Below are positions 25,163-32,475 of a stretch of 39,792 bases of DNA, one piece after another. A model generated the notes under the pieces. It was not told where the DNA came from, did not search any database, and was given only the letters and a program-made list of their open reading frames with translations. Position 1 is the stretch's first letter. Every line of letters starts with the position of its first letter. The stretch comes from DASWKG01 sp036396755 (GTDB lineage: Bacteria > Actinomycetota > UBA4738 > CALAEC01), in assembly GCA_036396755.1 (NCBI GenBank), contig DASWKG010000061.1, positions 1-39,792 on the forward strand, in the 5' to 3' direction. The translations under genes were made by a program, and so were the position numbers.

Positions 25163-26641
25163 GTGCGAGTGACCGAGCGGCCGGCCGATGTGTTCAACCG
25201 CGAAGCCGAGTGGAGGGATCTGGCCGCCTTCGCCATCTCCCCCACCCGGCGGCTCAACGTCGGGCTGGTCTACGGGCGTCGCCGTCAGGGAAAGAGCTTC
25301 CTGCTGCGAGCCCTGGCGGCCCGCACCGAGGGCGTCTATCACCAAGCGCTGGAAGAGGAGCGCGCCGGCGCCCTCGAGCGCTTCGGGGCACGCCTGGCGG
25401 AACGCACGGAGCTCTCCGGAGGGCGATTCGCGATCCGCGACTGGGAGGAGGGGTTCGCGGCCCTGCTTCGCACCGCCGAGGGCCGGCAGCCCCTCGTCGT
25501 CGTCCTGGACGAGTTCCCCTACCTTCTCAGGGGCTCCCCCGAGCTTCCATCCCTCATCCAGCGACTGGCCGACGATACGGCGGCCACTCGCGGGCCCGCT
25601 GTTCGCCTCATCCTGTGCGGCTCCGCGATGTCCGTGATGACCTCTCTGCTGTCTGGCGCCCGGGCGCTGCGCGGGCGCGCCACCCTGGACCTCGTCCTGG
25701 ACCCGTTCGACTACCGGGCAGCACGCAGCTTCTGGGAGATCGAGCAGGTCGACCTGGCCTTCCAGGTCCATGCCATCCTCGGTGGGACTCCCGGCTACCG
25801 GGATCTGCTCGAGGGCGGTCCGCGCTCCACGCGCGCTCTGGCGCGATGGCTCGCGGCAGGTGTGCTCAACCCCTCCCACGCGCTCTTCCGCGAGGCGGAC
25901 TACCTGCTCGCGGAGGAGCCGGGGATCACCGACCGGGGTCTCTACAACTCGGTCCTCGCCGCCATCGCCCGTGGGGATCGCACGCCCGGGAAGGTCGCCG
26001 CCGCGCTCGGACGCGACGAGGGCGCGCTGCGCCACCCCTTGAGGATGCTCGAGGAAGCTCGGCTGATCGCCAGGGACCAGGACGTGCTCCTTCAACGCCG
26101 CCCACAGCTGCGCGTGACCGACCCCATCCTGCGCTTCCACCACGCCATCGTCCGGACGAACCTGGCACCCTTGGAGGAACGCCGGGCGGCCGAAGTGTGG
26201 ACCTCCGCGGCCGACACCTTCTCCTCTCAGGTGCTCGGCCCCCACTTCGAGGAGATGGCCCGAACATGGACGGCCCGCCACGCCTCCGAACGGACGATGG
26301 GCGGCCGGGTCGAACGGGTCGGCATGACCGTCCTGAACGATCGAGAGGAGCGCACCCGGCACCAGGTGGATGTCGTCGCTCTCGGCCCGGGAGGGAGAAG
26401 GCGCAAGACGGTGCGGCTCCTCGGCGAGGCGAAGGGAAGCGTGCGGCCGATGACGGCCGGGGATCTTCGCCGGCTCGAACGTGTCAGGAGCCTGCTCTCC
26501 ACCGCGGGCCGAGCCGACGTGAGCACGGCCCGGCTCGCCCTGTTCGCCAGATCCGGCTTCACCGACGACCTGCTACGGGAAGCCGGCCGGCGAACGGACG
26601 TCGAGCTGATCGACCTCCACCGACTCTACGAGGGCGACTGA
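25163..26641 (+). CDS. AAA-type ATPase with winged helix and C-terminal DUF234/nuclease-like domain
   Basis: 492 residues of the archaeal-type ATPase_2/DUF234 group (COG1672-like). Walker A GRRRQGKS is at 38-45 and Walker B VVVLDE at 112-117; a sensor-like LILCGSAMS follows. About 290-360 reads as a winged helix (TPGKVAAALGRDEGALRHPLRMLEEARLI). The C-terminus carries D403 (HQVDVVALG) and E422-x-K424 (LLGEAKGS), the pattern of PD-(D/E)xK nuclease-like folds. GTG at 25163 is used; GTG at 25169 is possible. Codon choice is a little less GC-extreme than in neighbours and the upstream DNA is AT-richer, in line with an accessory gene. Biological role is not established for the group. Confidence 0.82.
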   Translation: MRVTERPADVFNREAEWRDLAAFAISPTRRLNVGLVYGRRRQGKSFLLRALAARTEGVYHQALEEERAGALERFGARLAERTELSGGRFAIRDWEEGFAALLRTAEGRQPLVVVLDEFPYLLRGSPELPSLIQRLADDTAATRGPAVRLILCGSAMSVMTSLLSGARALRGRATLDLVLDPFDYRAARSFWEIEQVDLAFQVHAILGGTPGYRDLLEGGPRSTRALARWLAAGVLNPSHALFREADYLLAEEPGITDRGLYNSVLAAIARGDRTPGKVAAALGRDEGALRHPLRMLEEARLIARDQDVLLQRRPQLRVTDPILRFHHAIVRTNLAPLEERRAAEVWTSAADTFSSQVLGPHFEEMARTWTARHASERTMGGRVERVGMTVLNDREERTRHQVDVVALGPGGRRRKTVRLLGEAKGSVRPMTAGDLRRLERVRSLLSTAGRADVSTARLALFARSGFTDDLLREAGRRTDVELIDLHRLYEGD

Positions 26642-26741
26642 GCCTCCGCCCCGGTCAGTTCCCGTTCCGGTCGTGGTCGTAGCGGGTCAGTTCGGCGAGC
26701 GTTCCCGGGGAGGCGACCGGCGAACAGGCGAGCTTCGTCCG

Positions 26742-28166
26742 TCAGCTCCCCGTGACGCCCTCGCACTCGGGGGTCTCCTCGAGACAGGGTGTATAGGAGT
26801 ATCGGACCTCCCCCTCGAACACCGTGTCCCAGGCCGACGCCATCAGGGTCCCGTAGGCGGGAGTGGGAGTGACCCGGGAGATCCGCTCGCCCTCCGCCAC
26901 CACGCGGAGCGGGGATCGGGTCCCGCTGAGTCCCGCCTCCGGAGCGTACAGGCCGGGGACGTCCCACCCGATCGACCATTCCCGCGGCGCGGGGGACGGC
27001 GACTCGGAAGAGATCGAGACCTTGAACGTGGTCACCTCCGGGCTCGACGGGATCTGCTGCTGTGGCCCCTGGTACGCCTGGGCTACCGGGCTTCGCACGA
27101 GCAGGGCCGGGACCTCGAACCGCCACCGATAGGAGGCGAGCGTCCGGTCACCGTAGATCACCACGACGTGTGCTGTGTACGGATGTGCCTCCGCTCCGTC
27201 CTGGGGTTCCACGAGCATGGTGAGCGGCCCGGCCGGAATGCTCACGGCCGATGCCGCGTAGCGTCCGGAGGAGAGCTCTCCACCGCCGGCCCGGAGGCGC
27301 ACCACTCCCATCTCGGTGGGCTTGCGTGCGTTCGGGTTGCCGCTCAGCACGCCGTAGGCGAACGGCTCGGCCACCGACTCGAACCACCCGATCACGATGG
27401 CCGCCTCGCGCTCGAGGTCGACCGTGAGCGACCTCTCCCCTGAAAGGTCCCCCTGGAAGGAGAACGACTCCCAGTCCCGGTCGTTGAAGGAGAGGGCCCG
27501 CTCCTCGGTGACGAGCTGGGAGGGCGACGGACGGAAGCTGCTGGCCGCGACCAGCTCCGACGCCGATGCGATGGGCGACGCCGACGTCACCTCGAACCAC
27601 GAGGCACCCGCGGTGCGGACGTCGATCCGGAGGTCGGTTCGTGCCTGGCCCGGCTGTCGGATCACCATGCCGAAGATCAGGCTGCTCCCCGGCTGGACCG
27701 AACCGCTGCCGCCGATCGTTCCCTCCCAGATGCCCGGTGAGGTCTGCACGGCCGGGGGGGACTCGGGTGCCGCGCCGCCGGCGATCGCCAGCGCGTGCAC
27801 GGTGTAGGGGACCTCGGAGTCCACCTCCAGAGCGAACCGGAAGCGCAGCGGCGCCTCCGGGCTCCACGACACCGTCCCCTCGGGAAGCCCGCCGGGGAGG
27901 AACGGGATCAAGTGGGCGAACCCCAGCGGAGTCGCCGATGCCGTCCCACACAGCCTTCCCGTGTACTCGGCGCACGAGCGATTGAACGTCAGGGCGGAGG
28001 CCTCCGGCTCGGCCGGGTCCGGGCTCCAGTAGTGGAACCCGCTGTCGGCGTGGAGGAGATACAGACGAGTGGATGTCGGTTCCGGCTCTTCGGCAAGCAC
28101 GGGTACGGGAGAAGCGAGAAGGAGCAGCAGCAAGCCGAGGGCTGCTGGTCGGCGGAAGGCGGTCAT
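26742..28166 (-). CDS. Secreted protein of unknown function
   Basis: 474 residues. The ATG at 28166 is preceded by GGAGG. The signal peptide is GLLLLLLASPVPVLAE. The mature part is beta-rich throughout, with phrases such as LYLLHADSGFHYWSP and WEGTIGGSGSVQPG early on and LTVDLEREAAIVIGWFES in the middle; four cysteines sit in two pairs (SCAEYTGRLC and the C-terminal CLEETPEC). No enzyme motif is seen. It resembles secreted surface or matrix proteins only in general character. It converges on the ATPase gene with a 100-bp gap in which I see no clear terminator. Confidence 0.7.
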   Translation of the reverse strand: MTAFRRPAALGLLLLLLASPVPVLAEEPEPTSTRLYLLHADSGFHYWSPDPAEPEASALTFNRSCAEYTGRLCGTASATPLGFAHLIPFLPGGLPEGTVSWSPEAPLRFRFALEVDSEVPYTVHALAIAGGAAPESPPAVQTSPGIWEGTIGGSGSVQPGSSLIFGMVIRQPGQARTDLRIDVRTAGASWFEVTSASPIASASELVAASSFRPSPSQLVTEERALSFNDRDWESFSFQGDLSGERSLTVDLEREAAIVIGWFESVAEPFAYGVLSGNPNARKPTEMGVVRLRAGGGELSSGRYAASAVSIPAGPLTMLVEPQDGAEAHPYTAHVVVIYGDRTLASYRWRFEVPALLVRSPVAQAYQGPQQQIPSSPEVTTFKVSISSESPSPAPREWSIGWDVPGLYAPEAGLSGTRSPLRVVAEGERISRVTPTPAYGTLMASAWDTVFEGEVRYSYTPCLEETPECEGVTGS

Positions 28167-28489
28167 GGCGGGCACCTCCAGGTCGGTTTCCTCGTCGGAT
28201 ACCGATTCGACCTCGGAGCACGCGATCCCTGCCCGGGCGTTATGGACCTGGCCGGGCGGTCGACACCCCGGCGCAGCAAGCTGCCCTGACTCGAACCCCC
28301 AACCTCCTGATCCGCAGTCGGACGAAGGGTCGTCCTGCCGTAGGCTCCCGTCCTTGTGGTTCGCCACCAGGATGCCGCCAGGAACACGGCAAAGGCGGAT
28401 AAGCGTCCTGAGCACCCGTTCTAGCAGGATTTCGAGGTCCCCGCGGCGAAGCCGACGTGGCCAGCCAACCCTCGAAGGGAGCCAAAGCC
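28167..28489. other. Divergent intergenic region between two secreted-protein genes
   Basis: 323 bp without a gene. It holds the ribosome site of the minus-strand gene, a tRNA-like fragment (28288-28319), a perfect 6-bp hairpin GGACGA-AGGG-TCGTCC (28320-28335), an unrelated palindrome GTGGTTCGCCAC (28356-28367) and the ribosome site GAAGGGAG (28473-28480) of the peptidase gene. No convincing promoter is seen. Confidence 0.5.
28288..28319 (-). tRNA. tRNA-Arg-like fragment (anticodon arm to T-loop), not a functional tRNA
   Basis: The minus strand reads ACTGCGGATCAGGAGG followed by TTGGGGGTTCGAGTC. This matches the anticodon loop, variable loop, 5' T-stem and T-loop of arginine tRNAs with G37. 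The T-stem partner should be CCCCC but is CAGGG, and no D-arm or acceptor stem can be found. It is therefore a remnant, possibly an attachment-site scar left by integration into a tRNA gene. The family assignment is from memory of tRNA sequences. Confidence 0.4.
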
Positions 28490-31030
28490 ATGTTCAGGGG
28501 ATCCTCACGAAGCCGGAGAAGGATCGGTCTCGCGGCCGCGTCGGCCTTGTTCGCCCTCGCCGCCACGGTTTCGACCGTCAACGCCCAGGAGGTGCCGGAC
28601 CCGCTCGACGACCTGGTCTCGACGGTCGAGGGGATCCTCGACCCCCCAGGGGCGGCGGCCGCTGCGGAGCCGGGAACGCAGCCGATCTACAGCTACGCCG
28701 ACGCGATCCGAGAGCGCGTGTTCATCCAGGGTGACTTCAACAGCGACGCGGCGGCCGGAAACACGGAGAACGACACGATCGCCATCGACATCATCCGGCC
28801 GCTCGAGACCGACACCGAAGGGCTCGAGGTCCCGGTGATCATGGACGCGAGCCCCTACTACTCCACGCTCGGACGCGGAAATGAGTCCGAGCTCAAGAAC
28901 GATATGGACGGCGACGGCGTCCTGGAAAAGTTCCCGCTCTTCTACGACAACTACTTCGTGCCCCGCGGCTACGCCGTGGTCCTGCTCGACATGGCCGGCA
29001 CGAGCAACTCCAACGGGTGCCCCGTGACCGGCGGCACGCCGGACAACCTCAGCCCCGTGACGGGGATCGACTGGCTGAACGGCCGGCGGCCCGGCCGATA
29101 CGCCGACGGTTCCCCCGCCGTCGCCGACTGGCACTCGGGCAAGACCGGCATCATCGGCAAGTCCTACGATGGCATGCTCTCGGTCGCCGCCGCCGCTTCC
29201 GGTGTGGAGGGACTCACCACCTTCGTGCCGATCGCCCCGACGACCTCCTACTACCTCTACACGCGCATGAACGGGATCGTGCACCGCGGCAGCAGCTACC
29301 CTTCGAGCCTCTCGAGCACCGTCACGAACCCCGACCGCCGGAGCTACTGCGCGCCCGTCCGCAACGAGATGGCGGCGAACGACGGCGACGAGCACGGCGA
29401 CATGAACGCGTTCTGGGACGAGCGCGACTACCTGCCGCTCGCCGACAACGTGAACGCGAGCATGTTCTTCATCCACGGCCTGCAGGACGACAACGTTCGC
29501 ACCGACCACTTCTCCAAGTGGTGGTACGCCATGGCCGAGCGGGACGTCCCCCGCAAGCTCTGGCTCACGGGTACGGGCCACATCGACCCCTTCGACTTCC
29601 GCAGGGCCAAGTGGGTGGAGACGATCCACCGCTGGTTCGACCACTGGCTCTACGAGATCGAGAACGGGATCATGGAGGAGCCGATGGTCGACGTCGAGGT
29701 GGCGGCCGACGTGTGGGAGACCCACGAGGACTGGCCGATCCCCGGCACCGAGATGCTGGACCTGCACCTGCGGCCGGGAGCCTCGGAGACCACCAACGGC
29801 ATCCTCGCGCTCAGCCGGGGGACCGAGGAGGCCTCGACCTCCTTCTCGGACGCCTCGATCACCGAGACGAACGCGATGAACAACCCCACCACCGTGACCA
29901 CGAACCGCCGGGTGTTCCTCTCCGCGCCGCTGGAGGCCCCGGTGCGCCTGTCGGGGACCCCGCTGGTGAAGCTGGTCGCCTCGGCGAACCAGGCCGACAC
30001 GAACCTGGGAGCGATCGTCGTCGACTACGGCACCAAGGCCCAGATCAGTCGGACGGGCGACGGCATCACCACCCTCATGACCGAGAGCTGCCACGGGGAG
30101 AGCACGTCCACCGACGACGCGTGCTACCGGGACACCGCCAAGGCCACCACCACCTCGACCCAGTGGCGGGTCCACCGAGGGGTCCTCGACGCGCTCAACC
30201 GCGACTCCATCAGGGAGCCGTCGCCGCTCGTGCCCGGGCAGGTCTACAACTTCAACTGGGAGCTCCTGCCCAACGACTACACCTTCCCTGCGGGGCACCA
30301 GATCGGGGTGATCGTCGTGGGCAACTACTCGGGGTTCACCCCCGAGTCGACCAACGCGACCATCACGCTCGACCTGCTGCGCAGCAAGGTCACCCTGCCG
30401 GTCGTGGGGGGCTACGCCGGCGCCGCCGCCTCCCAGGGATTCCCCGACGACAACCCGCCGACCGTCACGGTCCCCGATGACATCGTGGTCGAGGCCGACT
30501 CGGGCGAGGGGACCGTCGTCGAGTACGAGACGAGCGTCTCCGACCTCGAGGACCCGGCGCCGACGCTCGAGTGCGACCCGCCATCGGGCTCCAGGTTCCC
30601 GGTCGGTGAGACCACCGTGACCTGCACCGGCCGCGACGGCTACGGGAACGAGACGACGGAGACGTTCATGGTCACCGTCGTGCCGTGGGCGTTCGAGGGC
30701 TTCTTCGACCCCGTGAAGAACCCTCCCGCGGTGAACCAGCGGAACCCCGGGAGCGCGGTGCCGCTGAAGTTCAGCCTCGAGGGCGACCGGGGGCTGGACG
30801 TTCTGGCCGAGGCCTCGCCCGCTTCCCGCGCGATCGAGTGCGAGACGGGCGAGCCGCTCGGCGGCTACGAGCCGTCCTCGCCCGCTGGTGAGAGCGGCCT
30901 GCACTACGACCCGGTCGAGGACCAGTACGTCTACGCGTGGAAGACCGACGTGATGTGGGCGGGCTGCCGCGAGCTCCTGCTCACCCTTGCGGACGGCAGC
31001 GAGCACGCCGCGCTCTTCCGCTTCGGGTAG
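28490..31030 (+). CDS. Secreted S15 (Xaa-Pro dipeptidyl-peptidase / CocE-like) hydrolase with HYR and PxKF domains
   Basis: 846 residues. The ATG at 28490 follows GAAGGGAG; an in-frame GTG at 28457 is less well placed. A signal peptide (AASALFALAATVSTVNAQ) leads into an alpha/beta-hydrolase S15 domain with the triad Ser225 (GKSYDGM), Asp333 or 334 (HGLQDDN) and His364 (GTGHIDP). A beta-sandwich X-Pro C-terminal domain follows (about 400-640), then a HYR domain (NPPTVTVPDDIVVEADSGEG) and a PxKF module (FEGFFDPVKNPP, then VPLKFSLEGD). It removes X-Pro dipeptides or acts as an esterase outside the cell. The accessory modules are typical of actinobacterial exported proteins. Confidence 0.9.
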   Translation: MFRGSSRSRRRIGLAAASALFALAATVSTVNAQEVPDPLDDLVSTVEGILDPPGAAAAAEPGTQPIYSYADAIRERVFIQGDFNSDAAAGNTENDTIAIDIIRPLETDTEGLEVPVIMDASPYYSTLGRGNESELKNDMDGDGVLEKFPLFYDNYFVPRGYAVVLLDMAGTSNSNGCPVTGGTPDNLSPVTGIDWLNGRRPGRYADGSPAVADWHSGKTGIIGKSYDGMLSVAAAASGVEGLTTFVPIAPTTSYYLYTRMNGIVHRGSSYPSSLSSTVTNPDRRSYCAPVRNEMAANDGDEHGDMNAFWDERDYLPLADNVNASMFFIHGLQDDNVRTDHFSKWWYAMAERDVPRKLWLTGTGHIDPFDFRRAKWVETIHRWFDHWLYEIENGIMEEPMVDVEVAADVWETHEDWPIPGTEMLDLHLRPGASETTNGILALSRGTEEASTSFSDASITETNAMNNPTTVTTNRRVFLSAPLEAPVRLSGTPLVKLVASANQADTNLGAIVVDYGTKAQISRTGDGITTLMTESCHGESTSTDDACYRDTAKATTTSTQWRVHRGVLDALNRDSIREPSPLVPGQVYNFNWELLPNDYTFPAGHQIGVIVVGNYSGFTPESTNATITLDLLRSKVTLPVVGGYAGAAASQGFPDDNPPTVTVPDDIVVEADSGEGTVVEYETSVSDLEDPAPTLECDPPSGSRFPVGETTVTCTGRDGYGNETTETFMVTVVPWAFEGFFDPVKNPPAVNQRNPGSAVPLKFSLEGDRGLDVLAEASPASRAIECETGEPLGGYEPSSPAGESGLHYDPVEDQYVYAWKTDVMWAGCRELLLTLADGSEHAALFRFG

Positions 31031-31059
31031 CGGCAGGTCGGGGAGCACGGGCGGACCGG

Positions 31060-31079
31060 GGCGTGGGCGAGCTCACGCC
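31060..31079 (+). terminator. Possible terminator after the S15 gene
   Basis: GGCGTG (31060-31065) pairs with CACGCC (31074-31079), and the inner GGC/GCT bases extend the stem. It starts 29 bp after the stop. No U-tract. Confidence 0.4.
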
Positions 31080-31183
31080 GTGCCTTGGAGACGAGCGCCT
31101 TGTCGTCGATCGCCCCCGCCATCTGCCCATCGGGCAGGGTCAGCCGATGAGACGCTGCCCCTTCCTGCTCAGCGGCGGGCGCG

Positions 31184-31984
31184 TCAAGAAGCGTCGAGGT
31201 CCGGCAGGTTCGCCGCCATCCTCGCGTCGGCGAGCGACGACGGGTTGAACGTGATACCCGAAGGAACCTCGGTGGTGTCCCAGACGAGGAGACTCACCTT
31301 CTGGCCGGGGTCCGAGCCGAGTCCGGGGCCGTGAAGTCCGATGTACAGCGTGAGCACGTGCGCCTGGGAGCCGTCGCCGTCCTCGAGGGCCGCGCCGCCG
31401 GTCTCCACGTCGATCAGCTCACCCTCGTCGTCGAAGACGTCGACCGCGTAACCGAGGTTGGTGATCGAGAACTCATACAGCTCCGTCGCCCCCGAGTTGC
31501 CGGTGACGGGCGTCACCTCAACGGTCCGACCGGCACTCGGTGTCGTCCCGGGCGGGAAGATCGGGACGCCGTCGATGTCGCCCGTCAGACGAAGGGTCTC
31601 GGTCGTGCCCTCCCGTGCGTTGCCGAGCAGCAGGTTGTGGATCCGAACCGTCATGTCGCGGAGGTTCCCGACGACGGGGCCTCGGAAGACCGCCGAATAG
31701 AATGTGTTGGTCGTCCCGCCGTAGTCGAGGGCACCGCATCCGGCGCCATCGAATACCGACCCGGCGGGCGGGGTGGCCGCCCAGGGGGCGAACGAGGCGG
31801 GGGCATTCCCATACACGGTCACCCAATTCGCTTGATGGAGCTTCGTGGGCCCCGGGCACTTGAACCAAACGCTCTCCTGCCGAAACGTCGGATGGATGCC
31901 CCCATGCGTGGCGGGCGCGGGGGTGGCAACGAGGCCGACGATGGCGACTGCGGCAAGGGCCGCGATCAAACGAAGTGTCTTCAC
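31184..31984 (-). CDS. Secreted protein of unknown function
   Basis: 266 residues. The GTG at 31984 follows AGGAGC (31997-31992). The signal peptide is LIAALAAVAIVGLVATPAPA. The mature part opens THGGIHPTFRQESVWFKCPG and is beta-rich, with two cysteines (FKCPG and GAGCGALDYGG) and a possible jelly-roll character. No catalytic motif is seen. A palindromic site lies 75 bp upstream, the same spacing as for the secreted protein at 24944. The two proteins share no obvious sequence similarity. Confidence 0.7.
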   Translation of the reverse strand: MKTLRLIAALAAVAIVGLVATPAPATHGGIHPTFRQESVWFKCPGPTKLHQANWVTVYGNAPASFAPWAATPPAGSVFDGAGCGALDYGGTTNTFYSAVFRGPVVGNLRDMTVRIHNLLLGNAREGTTETLRLTGDIDGVPIFPPGTTPSAGRTVEVTPVTGNSGATELYEFSITNLGYAVDVFDDEGELIDVETGGAALEDGDGSQAHVLTLYIGLHGPGLGSDPGQKVSLLVWDTTEVPSGITFNPSSLADARMAANLPDLDAS

Positions 31985-32059
31985 GGGTAACGCTCCTAGT
32001 CGTCGAAAGCTCACACGTTCTCTTCGCCCGAGGGATCGCCCGGACCTTCCCTTGAATTT

Positions 32060-32071
32060 GTGCACCTGCCC
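32060..32071. promoter_or_regulatory. Palindromic site D (GTGCACCTGCCC)
   Basis: One base differs from the perfect core GTGCACCTGCAC. It lies 75 bp upstream of the GTG start at 31984, exactly the distance of site C1 from its gene. Confidence 0.5.
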
Positions 32072-32196
32072 AGAGTCGGTTCATTACGGTTCAGAGGTGG
32101 CCGCTGATCGGCTCCCCCACGATCTCCAGGCCGTGATGCGTCACGCGTGCCGAACCGCCCCTGAGCCTCCCAAGAAAACCCGGTGGTTCGATACGT

Positions 32197-32367
32197 GATC
32201 CGCACCTGCGGGTCCTGAAGGACGCCCGCCTCGCGGCTGGGAGGCGGGAGTCGTACTGGACCCTGTACCGGCTGCTGCCCGCCCGCCTGGAGCTCGTCCG
32301 GGAGGGGGCCGAGCTGCTGATCGGCTCGAGGCGCAAGTCACGGGCCCGAAGGCGCTCTCGCACGTAG
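32197..32367 (+). pseudogene. 3' remnant of an ArsR-family transcriptional regulator
   Basis: The frame gives 56 residues, DPHLRVLKDARLAAGRRES and then YWTLYRLLPARL and a basic tail, ending at TAG 32365-32367. This is the end of an ArsR winged helix: recognition helix (HLRVLKDA), wing (GRRESYWTLYRL) and last helix. The part before the recognition helix is missing. The frame extends a little upstream without likeness to ArsR and stops at a TGA near 32138, and there is no usable start codon. The 5' end seems lost by recombination near 32195. Codon use is high-GC like the host. Confidence 0.55.
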
Positions 32368-32425
32368 CGGTCGCTTGACGAAAGGATGCACGGGTCCCAA
32401 CCACCGCGGCCAGACCCAAGGGGTC

Positions 32426-32457
32426 CCCCGGCGGTCGAGAAGGGAAACAAGCCGGGG
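32426..32457 (-). terminator. Possible terminator of the Kelch-like gene
   Basis: CCCCGGC (32426-32432) pairs with GCCGGGG (32451-32457) around an 18-nt loop, 18 bp after the minus-strand stop at 32476. Confidence 0.35.
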
Positions 32458-32475
32458 CACGATCCCCTGACATCC

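Larger units (their letters stand above)
31985..32475. other. Intergenic region with a regulatory palindrome and a broken regulator gene
   Basis: 491 bp without an intact gene. It contains the ribosome site of the minus-strand gene, palindromic site D (32060-32071), the 3' part of an ArsR-type gene (32197-32367) and a possible terminator of the Kelch-like gene (32426-32457). The rest is unassigned. Confidence 0.5.

Noticed and set aside
26642..26741. 100-bp gap between the convergent ATPase and secreted-protein genes as a hidden gene or terminator
   Set aside because: No coding pattern, and only short imperfect repeats (GTCAGTTC twice); no stable hairpin.
28356..28367. GTGGTTCGCCAC as a further copy of the recurring palindrome
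   Set aside because: It is a palindrome, but the arms (GTGG/CCAC) and centre differ from GTGCA-N2-TGCAC; only GTG and CAC are shared.
30931..31122. Short minus frame reading MAGAIDDKALVSKARRELAHA
   Set aside because: The opening looks protein-like, but the rest runs antisense into the PxKF domain, there is no ribosome site and the length is only 63 codons.
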